A stretch of DNA of 64,000 nucleotides, from NCBI GenBank assembly GCA_963782965.1, contig CAWALV010000002.1:558001-622000 (forward strand). Reading direction: 5' to 3'. How positions within the stretch are numbered: position 1 is the stretch's first letter; each line of letters begins with the position of its first letter. Positions 8,134-16,379 of this stretch are shown here, piece by piece. The notes under the pieces are model-generated. The model was not told the DNA's origin. It searched no databases and saw only the letters and a program-made list of their open reading frames with translations. Source of the DNA: CAWALV01 sp963782965. Lineage in GTDB: Bacteria; Actinomycetota; Actinomycetes; Acidothermales; Acidothermaceae. A program made the translations under genes and the position numbers.

Positions 8134-9473
8134 GGCAGCCCGCGTCCGCCCGGTCGCGTGCTCCGGTGCTGCGCGTCGCGGCGGTGACCGCCGTCGTCGT
8201 CGGCCTGTTGTACGTCGCCGTCGTGGCGCTCCTCCTCACGCTCGCCTCGCATCGGTACACCCGTGAGACGGACCGCCGGCTCGGTGCCCAGTTGACGGCG
8301 CTGGCCCAGCGGGCCGGGCCGATCGAGCTGCCGATCTCGACCGGTGACGCCGACGACGCGCCCTTCTACTTCTGGCGGGTGTCCCAGGACGGCGTCGTGT
8401 CGGCGACCAGAGCCGGCTCACCCGAGTTGCCCGCCGACGTCGCCAACGGCACCTTCCCGCGCACCGTACGGTTCGGGTCGAGCCGCTTCCGCCTCGATGC
8501 GGTGACGCTTCCCGACCATTCGCGGCTGGTGGCAGCCGAGAGCCTCGCGCAGGGGCAACGGCAGCACGACCTGCTCCTCGGTGCTGCGGCGTGGGTCTCG
8601 CCGGTGCTGATCGGCGGCGTCTTCGCGAGCGCGCTGGTCATCGGGTGGCAGGCTGCCAAGCCGGTCGATCGCGCGCGCCGTCGGCAGTTGGAGTTCACCG
8701 CCGACGCTTCGCACGAACTGCGCACGCCCCTCACCGTCATCGAGGCGGAGGTCGGGCTCGCGCTCGCCCTCGACCGGCCGCCGCAGGCCTATCGGGACAC
8801 CTTGCGCCGCGTCTCCGGCGAGACCCGCCGGTTGCGGCGGATCGTCGAGGACCTGTTGTGGCTCGCCCGGTTCGACTCCGAGCCACCCTCCCCGCAGACC
8901 GAACTGATCGACCTGCCGACCGTGGTGCGGCAGTGTGCCCAGCGGTTCGAGCCCGTCGTGAGCGCGCGCGACGTCGAGCTGCGCATCGCCGGCGGTCCTG
9001 ATGACTCGCCGGTCGGCGCTCAGATCGCCGCGCCCCCCGAGTGGATCGACCGGCTCGTCGGCGTCCTGCTCGACAACGCCGTGCGCTACGCGCCGGCCGG
9101 CGGGCACGTCGACGTGCGGGTCACGTCGTCGCCCACGCACGTCGAGCTGGCGGTGGAGGACGACGGACCCGGCATCCCCGTCGAGGAACGCGAGTTGCTG
9201 TTCGACCGCTTTCACCGGGCGACCCAAGCGGGGCAGGGCACCGGCGCCGGCCTCGGGCTGGCGATCGGCGATGCCGTCGTCCGATCGACGCACGGCCAGT
9301 GGAGCGTCGGTGAATCGGCGTCGGGGGGCGCCCGGATGGCGGTCACGTGGAGCCGGCCGCACGGGACCACCGCTGGCCGGCAGCGGCAGGCATCCCCGAG
9401 CGACGCGGATGCCGCGTCCGACGCGGCGACGTCGATGGCCGACGGTCAGGTGGCCGGACCAAACGTCAGGTGA
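8130..9473 (+). CDS. Sensor histidine kinase of the redox cluster
   Basis: A 447-aa kinase. It has a short cytoplasmic start, a membrane segment near residues 12-38, an extracytosolic sensor region of about 100 residues, and a second membrane segment (GAAAWVSPVLIGGVFASAL). The H-box SHELRTPLTVIEAEVGLAL has His195. The ATPase domain has LLDNAVRYAPAGG, VEDDGPGIP and GTGAGLGLAIGDAVV. No HAMP domain is obvious. The C-terminal ~45 residues are low complexity. It pairs with the overlapping OmpR-type regulator. Confidence 0.92.
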   Translation: MRQPASARSRAPVLRVAAVTAVVVGLLYVAVVALLLTLASHRYTRETDRRLGAQLTALAQRAGPIELPISTGDADDAPFYFWRVSQDGVVSATRAGSPELPADVANGTFPRTVRFGSSRFRLDAVTLPDHSRLVAAESLAQGQRQHDLLLGAAAWVSPVLIGGVFASALVIGWQAAKPVDRARRRQLEFTADASHELRTPLTVIEAEVGLALALDRPPQAYRDTLRRVSGETRRLRRIVEDLLWLARFDSEPPSPQTELIDLPTVVRQCAQRFEPVVSARDVELRIAGGPDDSPVGAQIAAPPEWIDRLVGVLLDNAVRYAPAGGHVDVRVTSSPTHVELAVEDDGPGIPVEERELLFDRFHRATQAGQGTGAGLGLAIGDAVVRSTHGQWSVGESASGGARMAVTWSRPHGTTAGRQRQASPSDADAASDAATSMADGQVAGPNVR

Positions 9474-9587
9474 CCCCGCCCGCGGCCGGGTCGATGAACG
9501 AACTCTCATCCGCAACTTAAGCGCGCACGGCGGTATGCGGCCGATGCTCCATTCGTCACACCCGTATGGTCCAGACGGAGGTATCGG

Positions 9588-10112
9588 ATGAACGCCAATG
9601 GCCGCATTCTCGCCGCATTGACCACCACCGGTCTCGTGGTAGGAGGCGGGATCGCGCTGAACTCCGTGCACGGCGCGCAGCCTGCGTCGACGGTCGCCGA
9701 CTCCACCGACACGTCGGGTGGCAGTGCCGAGTCGCTCGCCGCGCAGAGCCAAGCCCTGCACGACGCGGTACTCGCCGCGCAGGCTCGCCTCGCCGAACTG
9801 CAGGCCGCCGCAGCAGCGGAGGCCGCCGCGGCGCCGGCACCGGCCAAGCCCGAGCACCACGCTGAGCGGCACGCGACGAAGCCGGCGCCGACGCCCCCTC
9901 CTGCTGTCGCGGCGCAGGCCACCCATGCCGAGGAGTCCGGCGAACCGCCGGAGACGCCCGACTCCGAGGCCACGGTTCCAGTAGTACCTCCACCGGTCAG
10001 CCGGCCGACCCGAGCGCCGTCGCCGACCGCCTCGCCGCCGCACGCGTCGACACCTCCGACACCGAGCCCGCGGCCGACGCATTCGTGGAGTAGGGAGCCT
10101 GGCGATGACTGA
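9588..10112 (+). CDS. Membrane-anchored Ala/Pro-rich protein of the redox cluster
   Basis: A 174-aa protein with one N-terminal hydrophobic segment (ILAALTTTGLVVGGGIAL), a short Ala-rich helix likely to form a coiled coil (SLAAQSQALHDAVLAAQARL), and a long Pro/Ala/Thr-rich tail. The start has a good binding site (GGAGG). I recognise no domain. It overlaps the next gene by eight bases. The next gene has the same architecture (anchor, heptad-like helix, Pro/Ala-rich tail), so the two are probably divergent paralogues that space something across the cell wall. Its position before apbE suggests a role in the redox module. Confidence 0.65.
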   Translation: MNANGRILAALTTTGLVVGGGIALNSVHGAQPASTVADSTDTSGGSAESLAAQSQALHDAVLAAQARLAELQAAAAAEAAAAPAPAKPEHHAERHATKPAPTPPPAVAAQATHAEESGEPPETPDSEATVPVVPPPVSRPTRAPSPTASPPHASTPPTPSPRPTHSWSREPGDD

Positions 10113-10863
10113 GCCGAGCGGTGGGATGCCTGACCCGATCGGTGGGTTGCACCCGCCCGCGCAGTGGTTCGACGAGCAGGCTCAGCTGCGCACCAGCCGG
10201 GCGTCGATCGGGCGCCGGATGTCGAGACGCCGGCTTCGTCGTCGCTTGGTCCCACCGCTGGCGGTCGGCTCGGCGGTGCTCTTGGGCACCGGAGCGGCGA
10301 CGGCGTGGGTGCACGGGGTGTCGCATGCCTCGACCGGCTCGGCAAGCGCCGCCGGCAACGCGTCGACGGCGTCCTCCGCCGGCGCGACCGGGGGAGCCGA
10401 CGACGCGGCGCTGGCGCAGCTGCGGCAACAGATAGCCGCAGACACCGCAACCCTGGCGGAACTGAACGCCCAACTTGCCGGGACGGCGACGGGCGCGGGA
10501 GTGCCCGGCACGCCGCAAGCAGCGGGGGCACCCGGGACTCCCGGGGCCGCGACCCTGGCCGCCGCCGGGGCCGCGCCGGTCGCCGGGGCAGGGAAAGGCA
10601 CCACGCCCGGGGCTGCGATCAAGGGCACCACGTCTGCTGGATCGCCGGTCGCGCCACCGGCCGCCGGGACCGCCGGTTCGACCGCGCCGACACGGGTCGC
10701 CTCGGCGCCGGCCCCGGTCAGCGCACCCAAGCCGGCGCCGACCGCGGCACCGGCACCGAAACCTGCACCGGCACCGGCACCTGCGCCGGCACCCGCGCCG
10801 ACCACGAAGGCGGCCCCGCCGCCGCCCGTGCACGGGACGACGGGAGCATCGGGTGCCCCCTGA
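10105..10863 (+). CDS. Second membrane-anchored Ala/Pro-rich protein, with TGAS near its C-terminus
   Basis: A 252-aa protein. A cytoplasmic basic segment (RRMSRRRLRRRL) precedes a hydrophobic helix (VPPLAVGSAVLLGTGAATAW), then a helix with LRQQIAADTATLAELNAQL, a Gly/Ala/Thr/Pro-rich stretch and an AP-repeat tail ending GTTGASGAP. TGAS matches the minimal [S/T]-G-A-[S/T] core at which ApbE attaches FMN, and the next gene encodes ApbE. However, no FMN_bind domain is visible, so flavinylation here is speculative. The low-complexity tail may simply span the cell wall. Confidence 0.6.
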   Translation: MTEPSGGMPDPIGGLHPPAQWFDEQAQLRTSRASIGRRMSRRRLRRRLVPPLAVGSAVLLGTGAATAWVHGVSHASTGSASAAGNASTASSAGATGGADDAALAQLRQQIAADTATLAELNAQLAGTATGAGVPGTPQAAGAPGTPGAATLAAAGAAPVAGAGKGTTPGAAIKGTTSAGSPVAPPAAGTAGSTAPTRVASAPAPVSAPKPAPTAAPAPKPAPAPAPAPAPAPTTKAAPPPPVHGTTGASGAP

Positions 10864-11908
10864 CCTCGCCGACGTGTCGGTTTCGGCGGCAACGAACTCC
10901 GTCGACATCCGGCCCGACGGGGAAGTGGAGGGCCGCACTCGCGCAATGGCGACCGGCATCTCGGTGCGCGCGCACGGCGCGTCGACGGCTGCGTTGCTGG
11001 CCGCAATGGGTGCCGCGCTCGAGGTGTTCCACGAGGTCGAGCGCGAGTGCACGAGGTTCGATCCGGAGAGCCCGCTGATGCGTGCCAACGCGGCGGGCGA
11101 CCGGTGGGCCGTCGTCCCGAAGCGCTGTTTCGCCGCCATCCGCGCGGCGGCGGAGGCGTACCACCGCACCGGCGGGCGGTTCGATCCGCGCGTCCTGGGT
11201 GATCTCGTCCAGCTCGGGTACGCCGGCACCCGCGCGTTCGACAGCCCGACTGAGGTCCCGGCTCCTTTCCCGGCCGGCGGCACGCCGGCGGCCTTGGACC
11301 CAGGGCGTGATCCGTTGCCGGCGTGGAACCCGCAGTTTCGCCACGACGTGCGTGCGGTTCGGATCGGGCCGCATCCGATCGACCTCGGTGGCATCGGCAA
11401 AGGCCTTGCCGCGACGTGGGCGGCCGACGTGCTTGCCGACCAGCTCGCCGTCCACAGTTTCGGCGGCGGATATCTGGTCGAGGCCGGCGGCGATTGCTAC
11501 GCGGCCGGCTGCGCGGCCGACGGAGGTCCGTGGCGGGTCGGCGTCGAAGACCCGTTCTACGCGGCCGCCCAACCGCTCGCCGTCCTCGAGGTGCGGGATC
11601 GCGCGGTGGCGACGTCGTCGATCCGGCTTCGTCGCTGGCGAGCCGGCGAGCGGCAGGTGCACCACCTGATCGACCCGCGCACCGGCCTGCCCGGCGGCGA
11701 AGGATTGGTCGCGGTGACCGTTGTCGGTGCGGACGGCGACGACGTGGCAGGTGCCGAGGTCGACGCGAAGACGCTGTTCCTCGCCGGCGCGAAGCGCATC
11801 GCCGCCGGGGCGGACCGCGCCGGTATCGCGGCCTGCTGGGTGGGCGAGGACGCGACCCTGACCACCAGCGCCGCGTTCGAGTCCTACATCGCGTGGCGGC
11901 GCCTGTGA
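10853..11908 (+). CDS. apbE: FAD:protein FMN transferase (ApbE family)
   Basis: About 351 aa. ApbE moves FMN from FAD onto a Thr/Ser of target proteins. Family motifs are present in order: RAMATGISVRAHG at the N-terminal strand, DLGGIGKGLAATWAAD near residue 176, LVEAGGDCYAAG, HLIDPRTGLPGGEG, and the metal-binding end DVAGAEVDAKTLFLAG. The GTG at 10853 overlaps the preceding stop; an internal ATG at 10946 would clip the conserved first strand. No signal peptide or lipobox is visible, unlike the classical exported ApbE lipoproteins, so it may act in the cytoplasm before export or depend on an unusual route. It overlaps the following gene by four bases (GTGA). Confidence 0.9.
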   Translation: MPPDLADVSVSAATNSVDIRPDGEVEGRTRAMATGISVRAHGASTAALLAAMGAALEVFHEVERECTRFDPESPLMRANAAGDRWAVVPKRCFAAIRAAAEAYHRTGGRFDPRVLGDLVQLGYAGTRAFDSPTEVPAPFPAGGTPAALDPGRDPLPAWNPQFRHDVRAVRIGPHPIDLGGIGKGLAATWAADVLADQLAVHSFGGGYLVEAGGDCYAAGCAADGGPWRVGVEDPFYAAAQPLAVLEVRDRAVATSSIRLRRWRAGERQVHHLIDPRTGLPGGEGLVAVTVVGADGDDVAGAEVDAKTLFLAGAKRIAAGADRAGIAACWVGEDATLTTSAAFESYIAWRRL

Positions 11909-12600
11909 CGACGTCGCGGCGGAGCGTGGTGAGTTTCGACTGGGTGGCAGCGGCGACCGCCCTGGGCGGCAGCCTTCTGGTCGGGTACGTGGTGACGCAG
12001 ATCGCGGTTCCGGTGGTCCACGACCGGTACTTCCCGTGGATCGTCGCGCGGGCCTGCGGGCTTGCGGCGTACGTCGCGCTGCTCGTGCTCGTCGGCTCAG
12101 GGATGTGGCTGCGCCACCCCTGGCGGTCGCGGTTCAGTTGGCCGCACGCCGAGACGCAGTTGCGCCTGCACGCGGTGGTCGGAACTGCTTCCGTGCTGCT
12201 GCTGGTCGGGCACATGGTCTCGCTCGCCCTCGATCGGTGGGCCGGCGTCGGCTGGCTCGGCACGGTCGTACCGTTGAAGGCCTCCTACCGGCCCGGGGCG
12301 GTGGCCGTCGGCGTCATCACGTTCTATGCACTTGTGGCGCTCGTCGTGACGGCGCGGTTCGGCGGGCGGATCGTGGGCCGGCACTGGCTGACCGTGCACC
12401 GCTTGGCGCTGCCGATGCTGGCGGCCGTGTGGTTCCACGGCGTGCTCGCCGGAACCGACACCCCTCGGCTGCGCTTGTTCTACGCGGTCACGGGTCTTTT
12501 CGTGGTCGGGCTGGCGTTGACCCGCTGGTTCGGTCAGCCCTATGCGGTTCGCCGGCTGATGAAGACTCATCGGCACCGCGCATCGGCGGGTGCGAGGTGA
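11905..12600 (+). CDS. Ferric-reductase-like transmembrane haem protein
   Basis: A 231-aa membrane protein with six hydrophobic segments. Two His pairs have the spacing of the NOX/FRE haem-binding core: LHAVVGTASVLLLVGH (His-x13-His) and VHRLALPMLAAVWFH (His-x12-His). This would hold two b haems and carry electrons across the membrane. No FAD/NAD(P)H-binding domain is fused, so a separate electron donor is needed; the NuoF-like protein and ferredoxin encoded next are obvious candidates. GTG 11905 overlaps the apbE stop; GTG 11893 is an alternative. Confidence 0.85.
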   Translation: MTTSRRSVVSFDWVAAATALGGSLLVGYVVTQIAVPVVHDRYFPWIVARACGLAAYVALLVLVGSGMWLRHPWRSRFSWPHAETQLRLHAVVGTASVLLLVGHMVSLALDRWAGVGWLGTVVPLKASYRPGAVAVGVITFYALVALVVTARFGGRIVGRHWLTVHRLALPMLAAVWFHGVLAGTDTPRLRLFYAVTGLFVVGLALTRWFGQPYAVRRLMKTHRHRASAGAR

Positions 12601-13946
12601 GCGCGGCCGCGCGCCTGGTCCTGCTCGGTGACCCGATGGCCCGGCTACTCTCCGGCCCGGCCGGCGACGAGCCCGAGGCACTCGCATCGCATCAGGCACG
12701 GCTCGGGCCGCTGCCACCGCTCGCCGGTTCCGACGTGATCGGCTGCGCCGAAGCCGCGCATCTGGTGGGGCGCGGCGGCGGAGAATTCCCCCTTGCCCGA
12801 AAGCTTCGGGCGGCGGCGTCGGCGTCTCGCCGCGCACTCGTCGTCGTCAACGGCTCCGAGAGCGAGCCGGCGAGTCGCAAGGATCGCGTGCTGCTCGAGC
12901 GTCGTCCGCACCTCGTCCTGGACGGCGCGGTGCTGGCGGCCGCCGCGGTCGGTGCCGACCAGGTCGTGGTCTACGTCCACGCCGGCCGCGACACGACCGT
13001 CGCGAGCGTGGCTGCCGCCATCCGCGAGCGTTATACCTTCGCACCGACCTCGGCGGGCGGGGTCGTCGCGTCCGGGGAACCGCGGATCGTGGTGACGACC
13101 GCCCCGGGTGGGTTCGTGGCCGGTGAATCGAGCGCGGTCGTCTCGGCGCTCAGTGGCGGAGATCCGTTGCCCCGCCCTCGGGCCGTACCGGCCGCCGTGA
13201 GCGGTGTGCACGGCCGCCCGACGGTCGTCGCCAACGCAGAGACGCTGGCTCACCTCGCCTTGCTCGCCCGGTTCGGCAGCGACTGGTTTCGCACGGCCGG
13301 GTCGGCTGCGGCGCCCGGTTCGACGCTGCTCACGCTCGCCGGCGGCGTGGCGACTCCCGGGCTCGTCGTCGAATCGCTGGGCGGCGCGACCTTCGGCGAC
13401 CTGCTCACCTCGTTCGGCGGGCTGCGTCGCCGGCCCGCCGGCATCCTCGTCGGGGGCTACGGCGGCCGTTGGGTGAGCGGCGCGGCGGCCTGGCACGTGC
13501 CGCTCGACCGCGCGTTGTTGCGACGAAGCGAGGTGGGTCTGGGCTGCGGCCTCGTCGCACCCCTGCCGGATTCGGCGTGCGGCCTGGAGGTGACGGCGGC
13601 CCTGCTCGACTACCTGGCCGGGCAGAGCGCGGGGCAGTGCGGTGCTTGCCTCTTCGGGCTGCCGAAACTTGCCGAAGGCATGCGGTTGATCGTCGAAGGA
13701 GACGCGACCGGTGGTGACGTCAAGAGACTGCGAGAAGCCGCGCTGACCGTCGCCGGACGCGGTGGATGTGCTCACCCCGATGGCGCCGGCACATTGCTGG
13801 AGACCGCACTGCAGGTGTTCGCCGACGACGTCCGGCACCACCTGCGGCGAGGGCATTGCGGAGCGGGCGTCAATGGCTGGTTTCCCTTGCCCAGCAGGCA
13901 CTTTGCCGAAGCTTCCTCCCTCGGGGCGAGGGTGGCGGTGCGATGA
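12597..13946 (+). CDS. NuoF-like NADH dehydrogenase subunit (FMN/Fe-S flavoprotein)
   Basis: A 449-aa protein. It has the NuoF order of a FMN/NADH-binding region (GRGGGEFPLARKLRAA, VVVNGSESEPASRKDRVLL), an SLBB-like region (VANAETLAHLALL ... LLTLAGGVATPG) and a C-terminal Fe-S region (GQSAGQCGACLFGLPKLAEG, then GRGGCAHPDGAG). The usual NuoF cluster motif is S-C-G-x-C-x-x-C plus a later Cys. Here the first Cys position is Ala (SAGQCGAC), leaving three of the four ligands plus an extra Cys at RRGHCGAG. It likely takes electrons from NADH and passes them to the adjacent ferredoxin and haem protein. It overlaps neighbours on both sides by four bases. Confidence 0.85.
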   Translation: MSAAARLVLLGDPMARLLSGPAGDEPEALASHQARLGPLPPLAGSDVIGCAEAAHLVGRGGGEFPLARKLRAAASASRRALVVVNGSESEPASRKDRVLLERRPHLVLDGAVLAAAAVGADQVVVYVHAGRDTTVASVAAAIRERYTFAPTSAGGVVASGEPRIVVTTAPGGFVAGESSAVVSALSGGDPLPRPRAVPAAVSGVHGRPTVVANAETLAHLALLARFGSDWFRTAGSAAAPGSTLLTLAGGVATPGLVVESLGGATFGDLLTSFGGLRRRPAGILVGGYGGRWVSGAAAWHVPLDRALLRRSEVGLGCGLVAPLPDSACGLEVTAALLDYLAGQSAGQCGACLFGLPKLAEGMRLIVEGDATGGDVKRLREAALTVAGRGGCAHPDGAGTLLETALQVFADDVRHHLRRGHCGAGVNGWFPLPSRHFAEASSLGARVAVR

Positions 13947-14221
13947 ACGGGTCGCGGCGCAAGCCGCCGCAGCGGATCGTCGTCGACGCCGCAGTGTGTG
14001 ACGGGCACGGCATCTGTGTCTTGCGTTGTCCTGAGCGGTTCAGCCTCGACCCGTTCGGGTTCGTCGGCGTCGACGACGACACACCGCTCACCGGGCGGGA
14101 GCTTCGACGGGCGCGTAGCGCCGCGGCCGCGTGCCCGGAGGGCGCGTTGACGTTCGTCGATGCAGCCGCGACGAATTCCCCCGCACCGACTCCGAAACAG
14201 GCAGACTCCTCTACGTGGTAG
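13943..14221 (+). CDS. Small single-cluster ferredoxin
   Basis: A 92-aa ferredoxin of the P450-associated type. VDAAVCDGHGICVLRCPERF gives Cys-x5-Cys-x3-Cys, and AACPEGAL supplies the last Cys-Pro. In 3Fe-4S relatives the position before PE is usually Ala; here it is Cys, so the cluster type (3Fe or 4Fe) is uncertain. The ATG overlaps the NuoF-like stop. It is probably the soluble electron carrier between the NuoF-like protein and its partner in this operon. The C-terminal 20 residues are a disordered extension. Confidence 0.9.
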   Translation: MNGSRRKPPQRIVVDAAVCDGHGICVLRCPERFSLDPFGFVGVDDDTPLTGRELRRARSAAAACPEGALTFVDAAATNSPAPTPKQADSSTW

Positions 14222-14232
14222 CGAGGGATCGG

Positions 14233-14820
14233 GTGGCACGGAAGGTGACCGGTCGCCGGTGGTGGGGCCCGCTTGCGGGCACCGCCACTGTCGTGGTGGC
14301 CGTCGGCGGGCTCGGCTATCTGTGGTGGCCGGCCGTGCACGTCGCCGTGCCGCTGGCGGCCGCGGTCAGTTCCGCCTCGCCGGCGGGCGCTCCCGAGACG
14401 GCCGGCGGCAGCAGCGGCCAGCCCTTGCCGGGAGCCGCCGGCGCGACGCCGACCGGCCCGGTCACGGTCGTCTACCCGCAACGCAGCGTGGACGTGCTGT
14501 CCCGGCCCGGCGAGGACGGCGGGCATGGCGACACCGCCGGCGGCCCGACCGCGGCCGCGGGAACGAGCGGGCACGGCTCGGAAACCGACGACGGCGGCGC
14601 GCCGGCGGTGCACGGAGCCCCCGCGCCGACCCCGGCCGCCACGGCGCCTGGCGGATCACACCCGTCGCCGACACCGTCGCCGACCCCCAGGCCGACTCGC
14701 TGGCAGGACGACGACGCGGGCTCCCCGCCACCGCCGCGCGGCACCTGGACGCCGCGGCCGACCCCGACCGGCACCCGGTCTCCATCTCCCTACCCCTCTC
14801 CCACGCGCAGCGACGACTGA
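14233..14820 (+). CDS. Third membrane-anchored Pro/Thr/Gly-rich protein of the redox cluster
   Basis: About 195 aa: a basic start (VARKVTGRRWWG), one hydrophobic helix (PLAGTATVVVAVGGLGYLWW) and a disordered extracellular tail rich in Gly, Thr and Pro. GTG 14233 has a GAGGG binding site five bases upstream; GTG 14215, overlapping the ferredoxin gene, is an alternative. No known domain. Like the two anchored proteins before apbE, it may be a cell-wall-spanning tether or disordered carrier. It ends one base before the start of the downstream kinase. Confidence 0.55.
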   Translation: MARKVTGRRWWGPLAGTATVVVAVGGLGYLWWPAVHVAVPLAAAVSSASPAGAPETAGGSSGQPLPGAAGATPTGPVTVVYPQRSVDVLSRPGEDGGHGDTAGGPTAAAGTSGHGSETDDGGAPAVHGAPAPTPAATAPGGSHPSPTPSPTPRPTRWQDDDAGSPPPPRGTWTPRPTPTGTRSPSPYPSPTRSDD

Positions 14821-14821
14821 C

Positions 14822-16375
14822 GTGGGACGGCACGAAGTTCAGGTTCGGCTGCCCGAGGCGGTGCCGGCGCAGCCTGCGGCATCGGTGCCGCTCCCGCCCC
14901 GGCAGCTCGGACGACCACCCGAGCGAAGCGGTGCGCCGGATCAACCCCGAGCGCGTCGGGCCCGGCGATGGCGAACGGCAGCCCGGCTGGCCGGGTTTCA
15001 CGCGCTCGTGCTGCTCGTCGTCCTCGGCGCCGTCGTCGTGCTGCTGGTGCGGCAGTTCACGAGCAGCTATCAGGCGGTCGCGGCCCGGGCATTGACCAGT
15101 GAGATGGCGGCCTATACGAGCGCCGCGGCGGGGCAGGCAGAACCGGCGGCGCTGGAGACATTCACGGTGCACTACCTCCAGGGCCGTGCACTGCCCGCCG
15201 GGACCGTCCTGGTCGTGGCCCTGACTTCCGGCAAGACCGTTGCGACCCCTGGCGCCGACCCGCTCCTCGCCGATGCCCGAGTGGCCGGGTGGCTCGCTAC
15301 GCCGCCGCCCAAGAGCATCTCGAAGCAGATCGCGATTGCGGGCGCGCCGACCGAGGTGCTCGTCGCGCCGCTGGTCGCCGGCGGGCAAACGCTCGGCACG
15401 TTCCTTGCCGCGACGGATTCCACGAGCCAGCAACAGCAGGGCGCGAAAGTGTTCCGGTTGTCGCTTGCCGAGGCGACGATCGCGCTGCTCGCAGGTGTCG
15501 CGAGCGCGTACCTGCTGCTGCGCCGGTTGCTGCGCACGGTCGGACGGATCACCGGCGCCGCGGAGGAGATCGGCAGCGCTTCGCTCGACCGCCGGCTCGG
15601 CGATCAGGGGAGCGACGACGAGGTCGGCGAACTCGCCACTACCTTCGACTCCATGCTCGACCGCCTCGACGCAGCGATGACCGCGCAGCGCCGGCTGCTT
15701 TCGGATGTTTCCCACCAGTTGCGCACGCCTCTCACCGTTGCGCGCGGCCATCTCGAAGTGCTCCAGCGCACGGGTGAGATCGCCGATCCGCAGGCTGTCG
15801 ACGAGACCGTCTCACTCGTCGTCGACGAACTCGAGCACATGCGTTCGCTCGTCGAGCGGTTGCTCATGCTCGGCCGGTCGATCGAGCCGGACTTCCTGGC
15901 GCCCGAACTCATCGACGCCCGCTCGTTCTTCGCCGACCTCTACTACACGTGTCAGGTGCTTGCGCCCCGGAACTGGTTGCTGTCACCGATACCCGACATC
16001 CTCCTCTACGCCGACACCGCGAAGCTGCGGGGAGCTGTTCTCAACCTGGTCGACAACGCGGTGAAAGTGACAGGTGAACCGGACAGCATCGAGCTCAGTT
16101 GCCAGGTCGACGAGCTCACCGGCCACGTCGTCGTGGCGGTCGAAGACTCAGGGCCGGGAATCCCTGCGGCACAACGCGAAGCCGTGCTCGCCCGGTTCTC
16201 GCGGCCCGGCGCGCGAGACCAGGACGGCGCCGGCCTCGGCCTCGCCATTGTGCGAGCAGTCGCGCAGGCACATGGCGGTCAGGTCAGCGTCGGTGAGTCT
16301 CGCCTCGGGGGTGCCCGGGTCGCGATGCTGCTGCCCCCCGAAGCGATCCGGCCCACTGCTGTGCCGGAGGCTTGA
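14822..16375 (+). CDS. HAMP-containing sensor histidine kinase
   Basis: About 517 aa from GTG 14822. A Pro/Arg-rich cytoplasmic leader precedes a membrane helix (LAGFHALVLLVVLGAVVVLLV), an extracytosolic sensor of about 130 residues, a second helix (LLAGVASAYLLLRRLL), and a HAMP linker. The H-box SHQLRTPLTVARGHLEVLQ has His298. The ATPase domain has LVDNAVKVTGEPD, VEDSGPGIP and GAGLGLAIVRAVAQAHGG. The start is uncertain because the leader is low complexity. The response regulator gene follows four bases after the stop. This is the second two-component system flanking the redox module. Confidence 0.9.
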   Translation: MGRHEVQVRLPEAVPAQPAASVPLPPRQLGRPPERSGAPDQPRARRARRWRTAARLAGFHALVLLVVLGAVVVLLVRQFTSSYQAVAARALTSEMAAYTSAAAGQAEPAALETFTVHYLQGRALPAGTVLVVALTSGKTVATPGADPLLADARVAGWLATPPPKSISKQIAIAGAPTEVLVAPLVAGGQTLGTFLAATDSTSQQQQGAKVFRLSLAEATIALLAGVASAYLLLRRLLRTVGRITGAAEEIGSASLDRRLGDQGSDDEVGELATTFDSMLDRLDAAMTAQRRLLSDVSHQLRTPLTVARGHLEVLQRTGEIADPQAVDETVSLVVDELEHMRSLVERLLMLGRSIEPDFLAPELIDARSFFADLYYTCQVLAPRNWLLSPIPDILLYADTAKLRGAVLNLVDNAVKVTGEPDSIELSCQVDELTGHVVVAVEDSGPGIPAAQREAVLARFSRPGARDQDGAGLGLAIVRAVAQAHGGQVSVGESRLGGARVAMLLPPEAIRPTAVPEA

Positions 16376-16379
16376 GGCG

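Noticed and set aside
8418..10082. Long minus-strand frame antisense to the redox-cluster kinase
   Set aside because: Arg/Gly-rich low-complexity translation without domains; the plus strand has a complete kinase.
10105..10863. Calling the 10105 protein a proven flavinylated carrier
   Set aside because: The TGAS lies in a disordered tail without an FMN_bind domain; short motif matches of this kind are common in such sequence.
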